Both the position numbers and the translations under genes were made by a program. DNA of 64,000 nucleotides from Lutjanus erythropterus (Eukaryota; Chordata; Actinopteri; Lutjaniformes; Lutjanidae), in the NCBI GenBank assembly GCA_020091685.1, contig CM034605.1:13736635-13800634 (forward strand), in the 5' to 3' direction. Below the pieces are notes generated by a model. It was not told the origin of the DNA. It saw only the letters and a program-made list of their open reading frames with translations, and ran no database searches. This document shows positions 38,601-53,800 of the stretch, piece after piece (positions within the stretch are counted from its first letter, which is position 1; every line of letters starts with the position of its first letter).

Positions 38601-41600
38601 GTCCCTGTGACAAAACACTGGCACCAGGTCTGCTGGCAGGAGGCTAAGTGACTCTGCTGCTGTCGCTGATGCCTTCCTCCCCCCCTGCGAGACCTTCCTA
38701 CTACCCCTCCTTCCTTCCCGCCCCCCTCTCTTGTTTGTTTGTTTGACATTTGTTTGTACCCCGGGTTTATCTAGTACCCTCAATTATTGGTGTTGGCCTT
38801 TTATTATGAGGCGGCATGCTCTTTTTATTTGCCCTCCGCCACTAGCTAGCTCTTGGCAGGAGGGCCCTCTTTCTACAAGTGGAGATTAAAATGAGGGCAG
38901 GAGGGGAAAATGAATTAGTGGCTCTCCATTTTCATGTGGCTTCTCAAGTTGTAGATGACATTAGGAGTATCTCTGCCATCTTATTTTCAGTTACAGGAAT
39001 TAAATGAATACCCTTTATAAGGAAAATGTGTATTACCTGGATCTCAGCATTCAGTATTTGTAAGAAAAAAACAGAACCATTTTCCTTAGACCAGTGAGGA
39101 AGCAGCAGAAGTAAGCCAAATGAGCCAATAAAGCTGTAAAAAAGTTTGGACATCAAGGACTGTTTCCAAATAAGAATCAATTTTAAAAAATTAAGTTTCT
39201 AAAGGATTAATCAAGAAATTTTTATTTTGCTTGTGCTTCTTGATTCCTACACAAATGTTATTCACGCGAGTTTCAAATTAAATATATCACCATATTGACT
39301 TTGCTATTTATTTGTGCCTGAAGACATGCAAAGTGAATGAGTGCAAGTCTTTCTTTACCCCATGGGTTTGTCTCGTTAAATCGTGATTCTAGCATTCTTG
39401 TCGATTAACCTCCTCAGCCATTGCTAAGTTGCTTGACTAGTAGGTGATGAGCACAAATTTGGCAATAACTTGAGTATTCCTCCCAGTTTAGCAAATGCTG
39501 TGCTACAAAATGCTGTACAAGGACGGGATACTCTATTGTTACCGTAAAGTAGCCTAACTGAACCTCAAAATACTTGATAAACCTGAAAGAGACTGCTGTT
39601 GTTACTGTCAGGAAGCCAACGTTACCTTAGCTCAGTGTTTCCACTGGTAAGTTATCCATGGTTATTAGCTTTTCACACAAATCGGAATGGAGAATCATTA
39701 AAAACCAAAATCAATAAGCAGAATCAGAATTGTTAAAATCCAAATGATACCCAGCCCCTATATACTGGAAAGTCAGTCACCCAGGGCTGCCTGTACGATA
39801 GACCTTTCCAGTTCTGACTGAGTGGTGGCCATATGTTTCATCTCTCTGAGAAAGAGGTCATGAGACTGGCGTTTCGACTTCAAAGTCAACCAAAAGCCTC
39901 GCCTTGGCTCATGACCACGGCAGCTGTCTGATATCATCACAGATGTTCTCCGGTAGATCTGTGTCAATAGCTCGCCTGTGTGTCATGACTGTTCAGCTTT
40001 GGACAGCGGCTCTTTGATTTTTATTTGCAGTCACAGGAAATTAGATGTTTTTCTCTTGAAAACATAGATGATATAGAAGTTAAGAGACAAGCTGATCACC
40101 TTTGCGGGGTTATCTTTAGAATCGGTAAATGCTTTCATGCTACAGAAATAGTTCCTTTGACTTGCTAAAATAAGATAATTCAGTTTTGAATTGGAGCAAA
40201 ATAGCCCATAAATGTATAAATGGGTTGCATGTAAGTTCATTTAAACAAAAAAAAAGGCTACATCAAAGTCAACGATATGAGAACACGAGGCGCCATCCAC
40301 CCATCTGCACATATTACTCAATCTATTCAAGCTTAAAGTTTTACAGTGACATGGCCTGAGATCACATGACGACTGAGTGTCTGCTCTCCTGTCTCATGAT
40401 GCACAGCTTGCGGCAGTGATGTTGCACAAGTAATAAAAATCTCTGCAAGTGTCAAGAGTAATGTTATGCTCTTGTTTCACTTGTTCTTTCAAGTTGTCTT
40501 TGAAAAAAATCTACATTTAACAACTTCCCTGAACTGCTTGCTGTTAAATGTCTCCTGTGGCTGTGTGACTCTAAGACAGTGCCTGCTTTTCCTTTCACAC
40601 CAATAGACTTCTTTTATTGACACTGTTACAGGATTTATTTCATAGAACTCCAATAAAAATGCAATTCTGATTCTTTCCAAAATTCTGATTTATTTATATT
40701 CTGCATTACTGCCGGTCACTTGAATGTACTACAAAGAGTTTTTTAACTGGTTATGAATATGTAACCTACATAAGAGAGGAAATGTGATGGATATTTTTTT
40801 AATGCCTGCCAGAGGTCACATTCTCCTTGGAATCAAAACACAAGCAAACCAGAACAGCCTGTGTTTACACTTTCCCAGGCAAAGTTACAGTGAGAAGTAA
40901 GTTGGTAGTAAAAAGAAGCAGGAGGAGATTTTTCTTGAGATTTTATATTTCCTAATTGTGGCAGTGAAAACATTACCGCTTTCTGTTTCTAATGTGACAG
41001 TGACAGTAGCCGCTTTAATCACATGATTGGATGATTTAAGTTACATTAAAACCAAGCCAGCTGTAATCATGATTAATGTAAACATTTAAAAATTATGATA
41101 TTTTGCAAGTTTGATTTATTTTTTCTTTGTGCTTAATTCAGGACACATACCGGCGTCGGCAGATGCAGAGGACAATAACCAGACAGATGTCCTTCGACCT
41201 GACCAAGCTGCTGGTGACTGAGGATTGGTTCAGCGACATCAGCCCACAGACCATGAGGAGGCTGCTCAACATTGTTTCTATCACAGGTAAAGAATGAACC
41301 GTATTCCAATTAAGCACCACCTTCATCTTGTAATATTAACAGAAGATATTTTGTCTGTACAGCAATGTCATTGTTATTTAGCCCTAATTTAACCCCTTTA
41401 AGTGGATTGGATGGTTAACTTCAATCGGCCACTGGGAAAATATTACTGGGGATGGAGGAGGAAAAAAAACACAAAACAAAGCTCTGATGGGATTTAATTC
41501 TAGACCAGTAGGGGCCAACATGTGGTTGCAGAGGCGGTGAATTTAACCAAGCATTTTAATGAGAACATTTTGCTTGCAAGTCTAAACAAGCATTTCAATT

Positions 41601-44600
41601 AAAAATGAATATTATTTGTGTTTGCAATAATGACATGACCACAAGTTATGATTTAAGTAAGCTTTATTTTTATAGCACTTTCCAAAACAGTAGTTAGAGT
41701 TTTTTGTTAATAAAATGCATGCATGAAAAAGCGAGGAAAATACAATTTATTAATGGCAACAGATACTCAACAATAAAAGCGATATAACAAGCAAAACAGT
41801 GCATAGAAGTACACAGAAATGCTTAGCAGTACACAACATAAATCAGCAAGTAAAAATACCATTTATTAAACAGAGTGGGAATTGGAACAGAACAGTTGTA
41901 AAAAACCCAGAAAGTGTGTTCTGAACATTTTTTTTGACGTGGCACTGGTTTAATAAATGATGGACACAAATTAATCAATATATTGATGGCAGATTACACC
42001 AGGGTAAGAGAACCAAGCAGGAGTTTGATAAACAGGAGACACTATGCAGCAGAGTTTTATGTTGAGCAGCTAGTGTGAAAGTTTAAATAGCGAAAATCAT
42101 AATGATATACATATCAATTATACTGTAGATATAGTACATCAAATTCTTTCAGGATGTCTAAGTAGCTCAGGCCTCAATATCATCTTGTGTAAAATCATCT
42201 CTGTGACATTTATTGTTGATTCAAACTGACAACTTTATAGATACAAGTTCACTTTTCTATTCTTAATACCTCAAGTCTGGACAAATTAGTAATCAACAGG
42301 ATGCTCAATCTTGAGATGTTTGTTTTCTCATGCAGATTGGAAGAAAGAGTAGACCATTTCTATGGACACTAATCCTCTGCACTATTGTTGACAGGTCGTC
42401 TTTTGCGGGCCAATCAGATCATCTTCAACTGGGACCGGCTGGCGTCATGGATCAACCTGACAGAAGAGTGGCCTTACAGGACATCATGGATCATCCTCTT
42501 TTTGGAAGAGACTGAAGGAGTGTCTGACCAGGTCACTCTCAAGACCATCTATGAAAGGTACAAACATACATTAACACATCGGCGGACAAAACCCCACTTC
42601 TTTAGTTACTTAGCTGATCTACAAGGTGCACCTGTATTGTTTATTTCTTTGTTTCGTTCTTTTTTTCCTTTCTTCTTTCTTGCTTTATTGTATTTCCATT
42701 ACTCTCTTTCTAACTTGGGGCATGACAGAGACTACCTGTAACACAAGATAAAATGGAAATCAGGACCCAACATCATAACTAAAACGCTGCAGAGCTGCTC
42801 TTGTGTCCTGACCTTCATGAAAGAAAGAGATTTAAAAAAAAACAAATACAACACAGAATTTTAAGAGTTGGAGTTGACAAGTAATATTTTTTCTTGATGT
42901 TTTCTCTGTGAAAATAAATACCTTTGACCAGCAGGTGGCAGTAGAGGATTTTATTTTTGTGTGTGGGCTACATTAGTCCACAGTCACTGCCAATGGCTGT
43001 GAGCACCACACTAACTGGCAACTGACAGACAGATTTTGTAATTGATCATAATGCACGAGGCACATGATGACTGTATTATAGCCTGGACACTTCCAGATTC
43101 ATGCAGGGACACATTTCCTTAAAACTGGACAAGAGACAATTGACACTCCTCAGATGTCTCTGGTTGAGCAGTGAAGGAAAAAGTCTTGTGCCTGTGTGTG
43201 TGTGTGTGTGTGTGTGTAAACAGTATGACTGCTCATGCCTTTGTGTGTGTGTGGTCACGGATGCTTTTGGGCGTGCTCACCGCAGACGAAAGGAGGAGGG
43301 CTAACGTAGGCTGAGTCGCTGGGTTCGGGTGCTGTTGTGCATCAGTTGCTGGCCTTTAAAGGTTGCACTCTGTCACAATACACTAGTGCCTACGACTCCT
43401 GCGGCAGTGAAGTGTCACAGACCGTTACTGTCAGCCAGTCAGCCAGCTAGATTCAGCAGACAACCGTCCCTCCCCCTACTCCAAGGCATACCACTGCCTC
43501 ATTAGACGAGGTTTTTGCTGTTTGGAAAATAGGCATTACTTATTTTTTTATATGGCAGTGAAGTGTTACATGAGATATGTACAGTATAATAATAATCTGT
43601 TTTTGTAAACATTGCAAAGTATTTCACAAAGGAAGCAAAAATATGAGGAGAGGACAGAGTATAAGGTATTAGATGAGAAGTGTCTGTAACTTGATTATTT
43701 TGCTGAACGTGATGATTTCTGCCTTCAATTATTGTGAATTTAGACAGAAAAATATGTTACTACACCTGGTGTATATCCTAATCATGTTTTAGTGTAGTGG
43801 ACACCCTAAAGGAAATGTCCATACTTTCAGCGCTCGACAATGAGGATTGCCTGCTTGCCCTGGTCAAGTAAAATGCTATATCAGGCTAGTAAAAGAATTT
43901 AAAATAAAAAAAGAATTAAAAGATGATTATTGGTTAATCGTTAAAGTAATTTTTCATGCAAAAAATGCCAGAAAGCTGTTTTCAGCTTCTCAAATATGTA
44001 TATATCCTGTGTTTATTATTATATTTAATTGAATATCTTTAAAGACATCAACTTAGAGTTTGAAAAAATGGGACAAACATTTTTCACTACTTTCTGACGT
44101 ATAATAAACATTTCAGCCCTGGATTGGACATGACAATTAATTGTAGTCTCTTGACAACCACTTAGAAATAAGACAGTTTGTACAGGGGCAAGTGAAAATT
44201 GACTTGACCTGAATTAGAAGTGGAAAAAAAACTAGCAGATAATAATTATACACTAGGACCGACTTAAAATTCTGCAGTGTTTCTCCACTGTGAAGCCTGG
44301 ATTGAAGTGCCTTTACTACAGTATGGGATTGAGCTTACACTTTTCATTAAACTCGATATAGCCATTATCTTGTTTTTGACCCATGGTTCTGTCTTACTTT
44401 ATCTTCCTCCTTGGTGGACGACTTTCCAAATGGCTGCTCTGTTCCGCAGTGGTCGTCGGAGAGGCGGCCTTAATGATGATGACAGGAAGCCTCAAACAGG
44501 CTAAACACAACGCCTTGCCTAGAGGCCTTATCTCCTGCACTAATCTTCCGCTGATAAGACTCAGGCCTCTGTCTGTGTATCCTTTTCTGTCTCTCTGCTC

Positions 44601-47600
44601 TTTTCTTCCTCTTTTCTTATGATCTCAGGCTCTTTAGGTCCCTTTTTTGTTCTGGATGAGATATTCTGTCTTTATCCCTTAGCAATGGACAGGCACTTGA
44701 CTGTCCTCTCAGAACCTCGGGCCCCCTTCTCCTGACTGTTTGTCAGCTTGAGAAATGGATAGCTACATCTCTTTGCTTGCCTTCTCTACAGTGTATATGA
44801 ATATGCACATGCACAGCACATGTGCACACACATCACATCTTCTAGCCATCTTGTAGCCTAAATTTGAACAGTGGACAATTTCCTGTGGCTTATAGTCAGC
44901 ATCTTTTTTTTCCTATTCTGACCAACGTGGTTCAGACCTCATGTGTGGGCTTTGTTTGTGTTTTAGCATGCATACATGTGTACGAGTTGTTGTATTCAAC
45001 CATTACAGCGGAACTGCACATCCCCTGAGCGTTACTAAGTGAATATATTAGTGGTGAAGTGAACGTGGGGGTGAGTCAGCCCCTTATAGGTCAACTGTCG
45101 CCCTGCATCTCAGTCACACGGCAGCATGCGCTTCCTCTCTTCTCCTCTTTGTAAGGCTTGCTACAGCTCAGTGGACCACAGCATACAGAGCATCAGAAAT
45201 ATTATATTCTGTAAATCCAACATAAATCTTTTTAAAGGTAAAAATAAAATGCAGATTTGATTGTTGTCAAGAGCCAGTCTCAGTTTAGACTTTAAGCCCT
45301 ACCAAGCCCTCTAAATTGAAACTAAATGAACCCATACACTACTAAACAATAGAGATATACTGCATGAGTAACATAGAGTGCCTCTTAGAGATGAAGGTGA
45401 CAGCTACTCTCTGTGGCATGTACCTGAGCTCCTAGAAAAGAGAGAAAAAATAGACACACGCCCACCTTCCCTCCTATCTCACACTAACACACGCTTTCAA
45501 AACGGCTAAAAGCTGTTTTTAGCAACTTGCCTGGCAATAACAAGCGTCCATGAAGGGCTGTGAAGTGTCATTGGAGGACACGGCGTGAAGAGAAATGCGT
45601 AGCGCTAATTCCTGTAGCGGGAGCGCGCCAGTACAGCCCTCCTAATCTGATGGAGAATGTGTAATCGGTTAATAACCTCAGCGATTTCTATCATTAACGG
45701 TAAGACAGGGGGCTGCCCAGACTAATGCAAGGTAGCAGGGAAAAGAACTGTGTATCAAAGACGGCACTGTCTGTAGGAGATATTGGCTCAAAGCAATCAA
45801 GCTTACACACGCACATGAACACGTGCACACACAAAGTGTAGCTAAAATGTTTGTCTCACTATTTCTGCAGGGAAAACTACACATTACACCTCGAGCAGTG
45901 AGCCAGCGTCATGGCCTCCCCAGCTGCACTAGGACAGAAACAGAACAGAAAACAAAACAAGAAGTGTTTTGGACCAACCCTCATATTTGTAGACGTCAAA
46001 TTAACAACCCTAAATCTGTGTTTCGAATGCTATTTTTTTGATCACTAGCAAATTGAATTTGGAGCCTGCAGCCTTGTGACTATCATTTTCAGCTTTATCA
46101 TCTCTTCCTTCTCAGTATCATCTCTTCTCAGGAGTCACTTGTTCCTTGTTTTAGCTGCCATTAGAGACTTAATGACTCCAGCTAACCTAGCTCGCTCCTG
46201 TTTCATGGTTATTGCTTTAAAGCAGCCCTGCCATTTCCAAGGACTGTTAATGGGCTTTTGTATTTTTTATTTCCTTGATGTTGTTTAGAGTCATTACATT
46301 ACATTTAGCCATTTAATGGGAGCTTTTCAGTAGAATGATTTCAAGTGACTGAGCAAGAACAGGTTCTGGGTGTTTCTCAAGGACACTGTTGTTGGACACG
46401 TCTCAGTTGTTATGACCTTTGTTATGTTTTATTCTGTATTTAGATCCCCATTAGTTTTCATTAAATGTCAGGAGCCATGTTGTGAATTCAACAACAACCA
46501 GATTTCATTTTGAAATTGCAGATGTCCTGTTTATAGATGATTATCCAATTCAGGATTCAACATTACCTTTGGCCACAAAAAGTAACTCCTTAGACACTAA
46601 ACGTTACACAAACATCCCAATTCAAAAATTATTGTCCATTACTAGGCCTACAATTTCAATTTCAATTGTCTGATTTTTGTAGCCAATAAGGTTATCCGAT
46701 AGCAAACGGGACAATGAAAACCATGGCATAAGGCCAAAAAAAAAAAGGCAAAAACACTGCAGCAGGCACAGGTTTGTAGAGGTGGCGGTCACCACTGACT
46801 AAAACAGCAGGAATCATTTAGAGTAAAGATTTGGAGAAACAGAAACATCTTTTGATTGAATGCCTGCAACTGATAATGCATTAAACCTCAATGGTTAAGA
46901 AGTAACTAATACTCTGAATAGTTTTTGTGAAGAATACTTTGTACTCAAGTTTTTTTTTAACACCAGTAGTTTTACTTGTTGTTGAATAATATTTCAATAA
47001 TGTAACAGTACCTCTAATGAGAATTTCTGTACTTTTTCCACCACTGAGTATTAGAGAATCCAAGATCAGTGGACATGACCAGTCCGCTTCTGTATCTCTG
47101 GACACACCTTCAGAGATTTTTAAAGCACTGTTCATGTAGTTTGTAGGCAACAGTGTGAATAATTTTCTCTGATTATTAGTTTTTAACTTTTTTACTGTAG
47201 AGATTTGTTTGAAATGATTCTGTGTTTCGGTTGAAGGGTTAACATATTTGGACCTAAAGATGTATGGGGGCAGGCTCAGTCAGCCCCTCAGAGAGTTTAT
47301 TCCTGGACGCCCAGATCCCGTTTTCAGCTTTGGAAAAAAAAGTGTCACTGGTCCACTGAGCAGGTTCCTGCACTGCTCTGACATCTGGTGCCCTGTCTGT
47401 GCCAGGATGCCCCCGCCGCACTCAGGAGTGTGTTTCTGGCGCTGCACCTGAATCCTCTGTTCATTACACACACCCATACAGAAATACACACAAACTATTG
47501 CATGCCATACACTTAAAAACACACGTTGGCACACTTGCACAATGCATGCAACTGAAACAATCACTATTTGCCACTACGAGCATTAGTTATTGACCACATG

Positions 47601-47768
47601 AATGCACGCACCTCTAATCACACATAAAACTGGTACACATGAAGCACACCCACACACTCCTAGCTCTCACACCAGTGCAAGAACATATGTCACCCCCAAC
47701 TCCTCTGAGAATCAGTGTAATTAATCAGGCCCTGAGATGCAGGGCTACGTTCAGCAAACACAAATATG

Positions 47769-47829
<61 letters not shown>

Positions 47830-50800
47830 CGCAGGAACAGAGCAGAGAAATTGCTGTCAGGTAAATCTGTAGTGTTTACAAGTGCTGTTCATTGTGTTTG
47901 TCAACATTTATGTGAAGAAAAATCTCCAAATCTTGATTGACATCATTCTTTTATTAGTTAAGTCACAGCCTGTGAAGAATCAACTCTTCCTCTCTTCCCT
48001 TCATCCTCTCTTCCTCTCTGTTTCATTGGCCTGTCCCTGCATTCATCCACCAAACAATCCCCCTCTCACAGACGTGACTAGAGCCAGGCACTTCTCGGAC
48101 ACTTCAAAACTTTTTTTTTCCTCTAATCGCACTCTGAGTGAATATGTAGCCAGGCAATTCAGTCTTAATTAGAGAGACTCTTATCCCAAGTACTGAAACA
48201 TTAAGATGACGCTCTCTTCTCATTCAGGATTACTTTAATTGGCACAATTATTGTAATTTGGTTGCAATTATGCGCCGGGATAAAAGTGCTGTTCCAAAGC
48301 TCATGCGGGTGATTCCCTTTATGTGGAATCCTTTAATAAGCTCTTAAATATCTTGCTGTAAAAAAAGACAAGATCCTATTCTTTTCTTATGATGAATACT
48401 TTTGAACTTATCCTGCCCCCATATAAAAAGTCTTTAGTCTTTGCCACTTGCCACTATTGTTCATGTGAATTCCTGTCGCATTTTCGACACTTTCAATCAT
48501 CTAGACGCACGACAAATGCTCAAAAATAGTTTTTCCCTCTCTGTCCTCAAAGGGAGCCCATTGTCCCTGCACTGAATCCCTCCAGGAGGTATTTCAGTGA
48601 AAGACAGTAATGCCATCGCTCATTGCGCTGCCTTTTGCCAAGAGGCCTGAAGACGTCGTGTGTGAATTTGTAAAGGCTGGTGTGAAGCCACCTATGTCTC
48701 AATAGAGTTCTGGCTCCCATCACTGATAGGACACCGGCATTGATTCTTCACACCCGTGTGCTGACGGACCACCTGTCTGACGAGCTGATAAAGACAGGCG
48801 GAGACAAAAAAGAAAGTATGGTAGGCGTGAGATAAAGATGGAAAACGGAGAGGGTTGGTGTTAGATAAGAAAGGGCATTAAGAGAGAGTGAGAAGAAAAG
48901 AAAAGAGTCCAGTCTCAGGAGGTAAAATGAGGTAAAGGAATCAAAGTGTGTGAATATTGCAGAGGATCAGAGCAGATACCAGTAGGATTACTGCGAGACG
49001 AGTTTGGGTGTATTCAAAGCCCCAGGTGATGCTGCTGCTCCAAGTGAGATAGTCCAGCTGGTGGACACACACAGATTCATGCACATGTCCCTTGGGTTCC
49101 ACATGGCTGTTTATACAGTGAAACCGTTCCTCTGCTGATTCCATTTGAGGAACAGCTCGGCCTGCATTGTCGTTCCTGTATCCCTCAGGTGTTTGGCGGG
49201 GGTGACTCAGTTATGAATCAGCCAGAGACAGCTTCACCACCACTCAACCCCTGCTGAGCTGCTCAAAATGTAAAAAAAAAAAAAACACAACAAAAACTAA
49301 AAACATGGCAGTTCCAGACAGTGTGTACAGGTGACACAGAAGGGGGTGTATGCATCTGCGTGTGTGCAAGGTGATTTTTTTTGATTGTGTATTCATGTGT
49401 GTGGAGGCTACAACATGAGGATGGAAAGAACGTCATGCAGCATTCTTTGTTAGAAAATCCTTAAAGCCCTTTTCATTTCTGCCTGTAAGCCGAGGTTGAG
49501 GGATTAGTCTAATTGGTCTGAAACAAGAGAAGTACTCTGGTCCCTTTTTGCACAAAGCATAAAGAATCATTTCAAATGCAATAAAAGCCTCTACTACACC
49601 TCTGCCCAGACTCTGCTCTTAGTCATAGAGTCATCCAACAGTGACGACAAGGTTGGACTAACATGACACTGAGATGTAGGGATGTGTATCAGTACCAGAA
49701 TATTATAATGTAATGTTACTATATTGCTAACATTAATTCACTTTTAATGTAGTCATTGGTAAGTTTGCAGTAGAGCGAGACAAGACAGAGAGAGAGTGTA
49801 TTTGATGTTATAGCTGTGAACGTATCAGTGAAGTGCAGCGCGTGTACAGTAGCGCTGCAGTTAACTACTTTTTTCATTATCGCTTAACTAACCCAACAGT
49901 CCAAAACCCAAAGACTCTTCATTTACTACCATATATGACAAAGAAAAGCAGTATATCTTTACATGTAAAAAGCTGGAACCAGCAAATGTTTTGACATTTT
50001 TACTTGAAAAATGAGTGAAACAATTAATTGATTACCAAAACAAGCTGGCAAGTAATTTTCTTTTGATCGATGAATCGACTAAACGTTGAAGCTCTAGTAT
50101 ACAGTTTAGGCTATTTGTCGATTAATAAACGCTGCAGCTCCCCAAACCCGAGCCAAGTTCATGACAACTTCGGCACAGGCTCACTGAAGGTGAACTGACC
50201 TTTAAGCTGGGTCAGGCAAGCTCGGGTTGGGCCGATGGATGATGATGGCTGACAGTCATGAACCACAGAGCCCTCTACCATTGTAACATTGTGATTTGCA
50301 AGCTTTCAGAGTTGCTGCAAGGCTGGAGTTGTTGACAAAGTTCTGTTTTTACTTGTGGGAGAGAAAATAAAAAGAAGCTGCTGCTGCTGTTCATTGTGCT
50401 TTTTCTTCATGTATGTTTATTATTTTCTCATTAAATCCAGTGGCAGAGTTGTTTCTTCTCTGTGGGCTGCTGTTAGTGTGTTTTCAACAACAACAACAAC
50501 AACTATATTATCGTCCATCATGATGTTTCACTGTAGACATTGTCATATGTCAATTAGATATTAATTGAGTAACTCTAAGGCCAGCTATTCTCATTTTAGT
50601 GACAAGCTGTTACTCATTTGCTCAGGAGATGACCACAGCCCTCCGGTAAAAAGACTGAATTGAACTTTATTTACATCTTTGCATGTCATGTCTTTATTTT
50701 TTTTGCATCAAATTGTTGAAATTAGTATCAGTAATAGTATTGGTATCAATAAGCATTATCAGTATTGATATAAAAAAATCCGAGCAATACCCATACCTAC

Positions 50801-53800
50801 TGATATAAAAGGAAACGAGTTGAGGCCTGAGAAGCAGAAGACTTCTGCCTAAAACTTGTCAAGCATTATTGCTGATCTCTCTCCTCCTCTGCTGTCTCTC
50901 TGTGCTTGAACTGCTGGAAGGTGGGGGGCTGATTATAAATAGCAGCACAGGATTGCAAGAGGTTCGGCGCTGACCTTTAAGTGGACAGCGAGATTTGCCA
51001 CTCAGCCACCGCAGGAGCCATGGGCACACTTGATAGTTACACACACACATCCGGCCCTTAAGTGACGTTAACATCCTGGCCCTTCAGAAGTCAATGGAGG
51101 TCAGGCCCTTTTAGGGTGTGTGCAACTACTGTGTAGAAACCACACTGAAATGGGAAAGAATGACCAGCCAAGCAAGCAAGCACAGCAAACTGAAGGTTGA
51201 GCCTATCCAGCCTATATTGGAAGGGATCATGAATATTCTTTTTTTCATCAGCTTTGCTTTTAAAGCAGCTTTTAATTTGACACATGCAACCAGTCACTGT
51301 ATTGCACCAGGATTTAGTCATCAGATTTGTCTACCGTGGTCCCTCAAGCAATGTGTTTTAGGTTCTGAAGAAAGGTCTTAATAATCAGGTGAGGCTTTTC
51401 CTCACAGCCTCTGACTTAAATTGAAGTAGGGATATAACAATATCATATCCCTACTTAGAACTGCTACCGGGGGTGTCACAGTTTCAGTATTAAATCAAAA
51501 GTCAATTAAAATGAGTTTTTTGCAATAAGTCAATTAGAATCTGTGATTCTCCCAGCCCTGCCTGCTTGCAGTGTTTGCCATGTATCTAGAAAAAAACAAA
51601 ACCTTAAAGATGACACAGCATTGGTTACTGACCATTATATCATACTTGATATTATAGAGACAGGCAGACCGATAGTTGTTGCATTATTGTACCTTTTTAG
51701 TATTGTTGCATCTCTAAGCATTTGTAAAAGTCAGTTTTAATATACATCACACTCTCTCTAGCTCTTTCTCTTCCTAATTGACATTCTCCTATCCCCCTCT
51801 CATCTTATTTGTGATGCACACGTTCAACTCTGTGAAGTTAACCGGGGGATTACCGGTTCAGCCTGAGAATCCCAAGCTTTATTTGTCACATTCATCACTC
51901 AGTGTATGGATTTCAGCTCCATAACAGAGTTATTCCAGATGTATTATCTGCTGCAGAGGAGCATTTGTCTTCACTTTAGCGGTCCATCCCACTTAATTCG
52001 GCATCATACGGTCTATCACTTGGCCATTGCAGCTATCAAACAACCACATGCGCTGATATGAACTCCATGGCGCAATTAGTGTCACAATGAACGAACTCTG
52101 CCATGGCCCTAAGATGCTCCAAACTCTGCTTATAAGCATAAATCACCAAGTTGAGGTTTAGTGTTTTACTATTTGTCAAGAATGAGGCCTTAGTTACTCG
52201 GAGTGGAGGGTTCAGTTAAGGTTTTTGGGGTCTGGAACAAGGAGGCTCCGTTTCGGCGCTACACATGAGTTTAATCAACATTTCAGGGAACCACTGAAAG
52301 TCCTGAGCCTGTCTCAAAGGGAGGCCGTTTGCTCCGAAGCGGCTCGGTTTTTATCAGCCTGGTGTGTTTCCCATTAGCCTGCTTGTCTCTGTGGTTTGCT
52401 TTGGGATGCACAGGTCCAGCTTAGTACAAGAGAGTTTCAATTATTGGACTAAACTTTGCCACGAATGTATATGGAAAGCAGACGCTGCCACAAGTTGTCA
52501 GTTGGCACTGCCAAGACAAGGAAGAGAGAAAGTTGGAGACAGAGAGGAGAGCAGAGACAGAGGGTGTCCCCATTACATGAAGCATTTGATTCAAATCAAG
52601 GAAATAAGTCTGGATTTTAAGGAGACAAAGAGCGTGGCGTCATCTAAAGTGAAAACATGTTTTTGCTCTCCCCCTCTGCCTTTGGGGTGGCGGAGGCTTT
52701 GGCAGCTTCCACTGTAACAATAACCTCTCTGAGCATTGATGCTGCAAGTCCACGCGCCAGCTTGCCGGTCTGTCCGCCTGTCCACTGTTTTCCCAGAGAG
52801 GGCCTCGCTGGGTTCATCCACATGCTTGGCAGACAATGTGCCAGTGACTCCGACGTGACTCTGACTAGGAGAGGAATGTGCCGGACCCGGGCCTGGTTAA
52901 CTTCTTCACCCACACACTCTTATACTGGCCACACAGTGTCTGACATTGAAACTCTTGAGCTTCTCAAACACAATGTGGCACAGGCGTTTGTCTGTTCTGC
53001 AGGCATCTCTCTCTGTCTTTGGGCCCCTTTATGGAAATGTTTGGCAGCAAGACCACCTCTTTGTGGCGTGCCTGCGCAAGTCATCTGTAAGCACAGAGGG
53101 CAGCTGTAAAGCAAAGTCAAGTGGCACATTCATACTTTCAGTGCCCAACCAGCGGACGGAAGGGATAGAGAGATGAATTCTGCTCATTCCTGTCAGCTGC
53201 AGCGTGTGGGAGGTTGAGAGGAGAAGAAAGGCTATGCTCCAGTCAGCTTTGGGACCTATTAGCATTTGGATAAGCTCAGAAAGCTCCCAGTGGCCACGCC
53301 ACACAGAGAGTGGTTGGGCCTAAGCGCCTGTACTGCTGCAGCTATAAGCTGGGTCCTGTCAATGGATCCATTGTGCAGGAACGGCTGCCGGGATGCCTGA
53401 CGGCCTTTATCTCACTCGTCCTCGGTCTGCTTGAAAGTAGCATGCCGGCTTCCTTGGCACTCCAACCCGAGCATCCATCTTGTCATTTGGCAACTGATTG
53501 CTGATAAGAATGGCTTTGTTCATTTTGTCTGTCTCGTCTGTTCACTGTGAGGATGACTAAGTCTGAAGTGATTTGTGTCAATTGCTTAATGCCAAGGCCA
53601 ACAACTCATCATTAGTTAACTTCAGAGGATGTCATTTGAAGTGGTTAAACCTCATTGATGAAATACTGTTGTTGTTTAATGGACACTGTTTGTTCTGTAA
53701 CACTGTTCAGTTCAGCATGTTGGCCAGAATCACACCAATGGATTATCAGCTGTCAGGACAATAATTCTGATTTCCTCTTTTCTATAATTCTCCATATCAG

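Larger units (their letters stand above)
37213..41141. other. kidins220 intron 20
   Basis: 3.9 kb with the TTAA-flanked MITE at 37308-37884 and a dispersed repeat at 40855-41025. A GC-richer, possibly conserved stretch lies at 38345-38900, and another non-repetitive stretch at 39775-40020. Confidence 0.5.

Noticed and set aside
47639-47940. Frames with (TH)n peptides
   Set aside because: Translation of the (CA)n microsatellite.
52657-53109. 150-codon + strand frame in intron 22
   Set aside because: Overlapping long frames occur on both strands here, as expected from composition. There is no domain, and no spliced partner was found.
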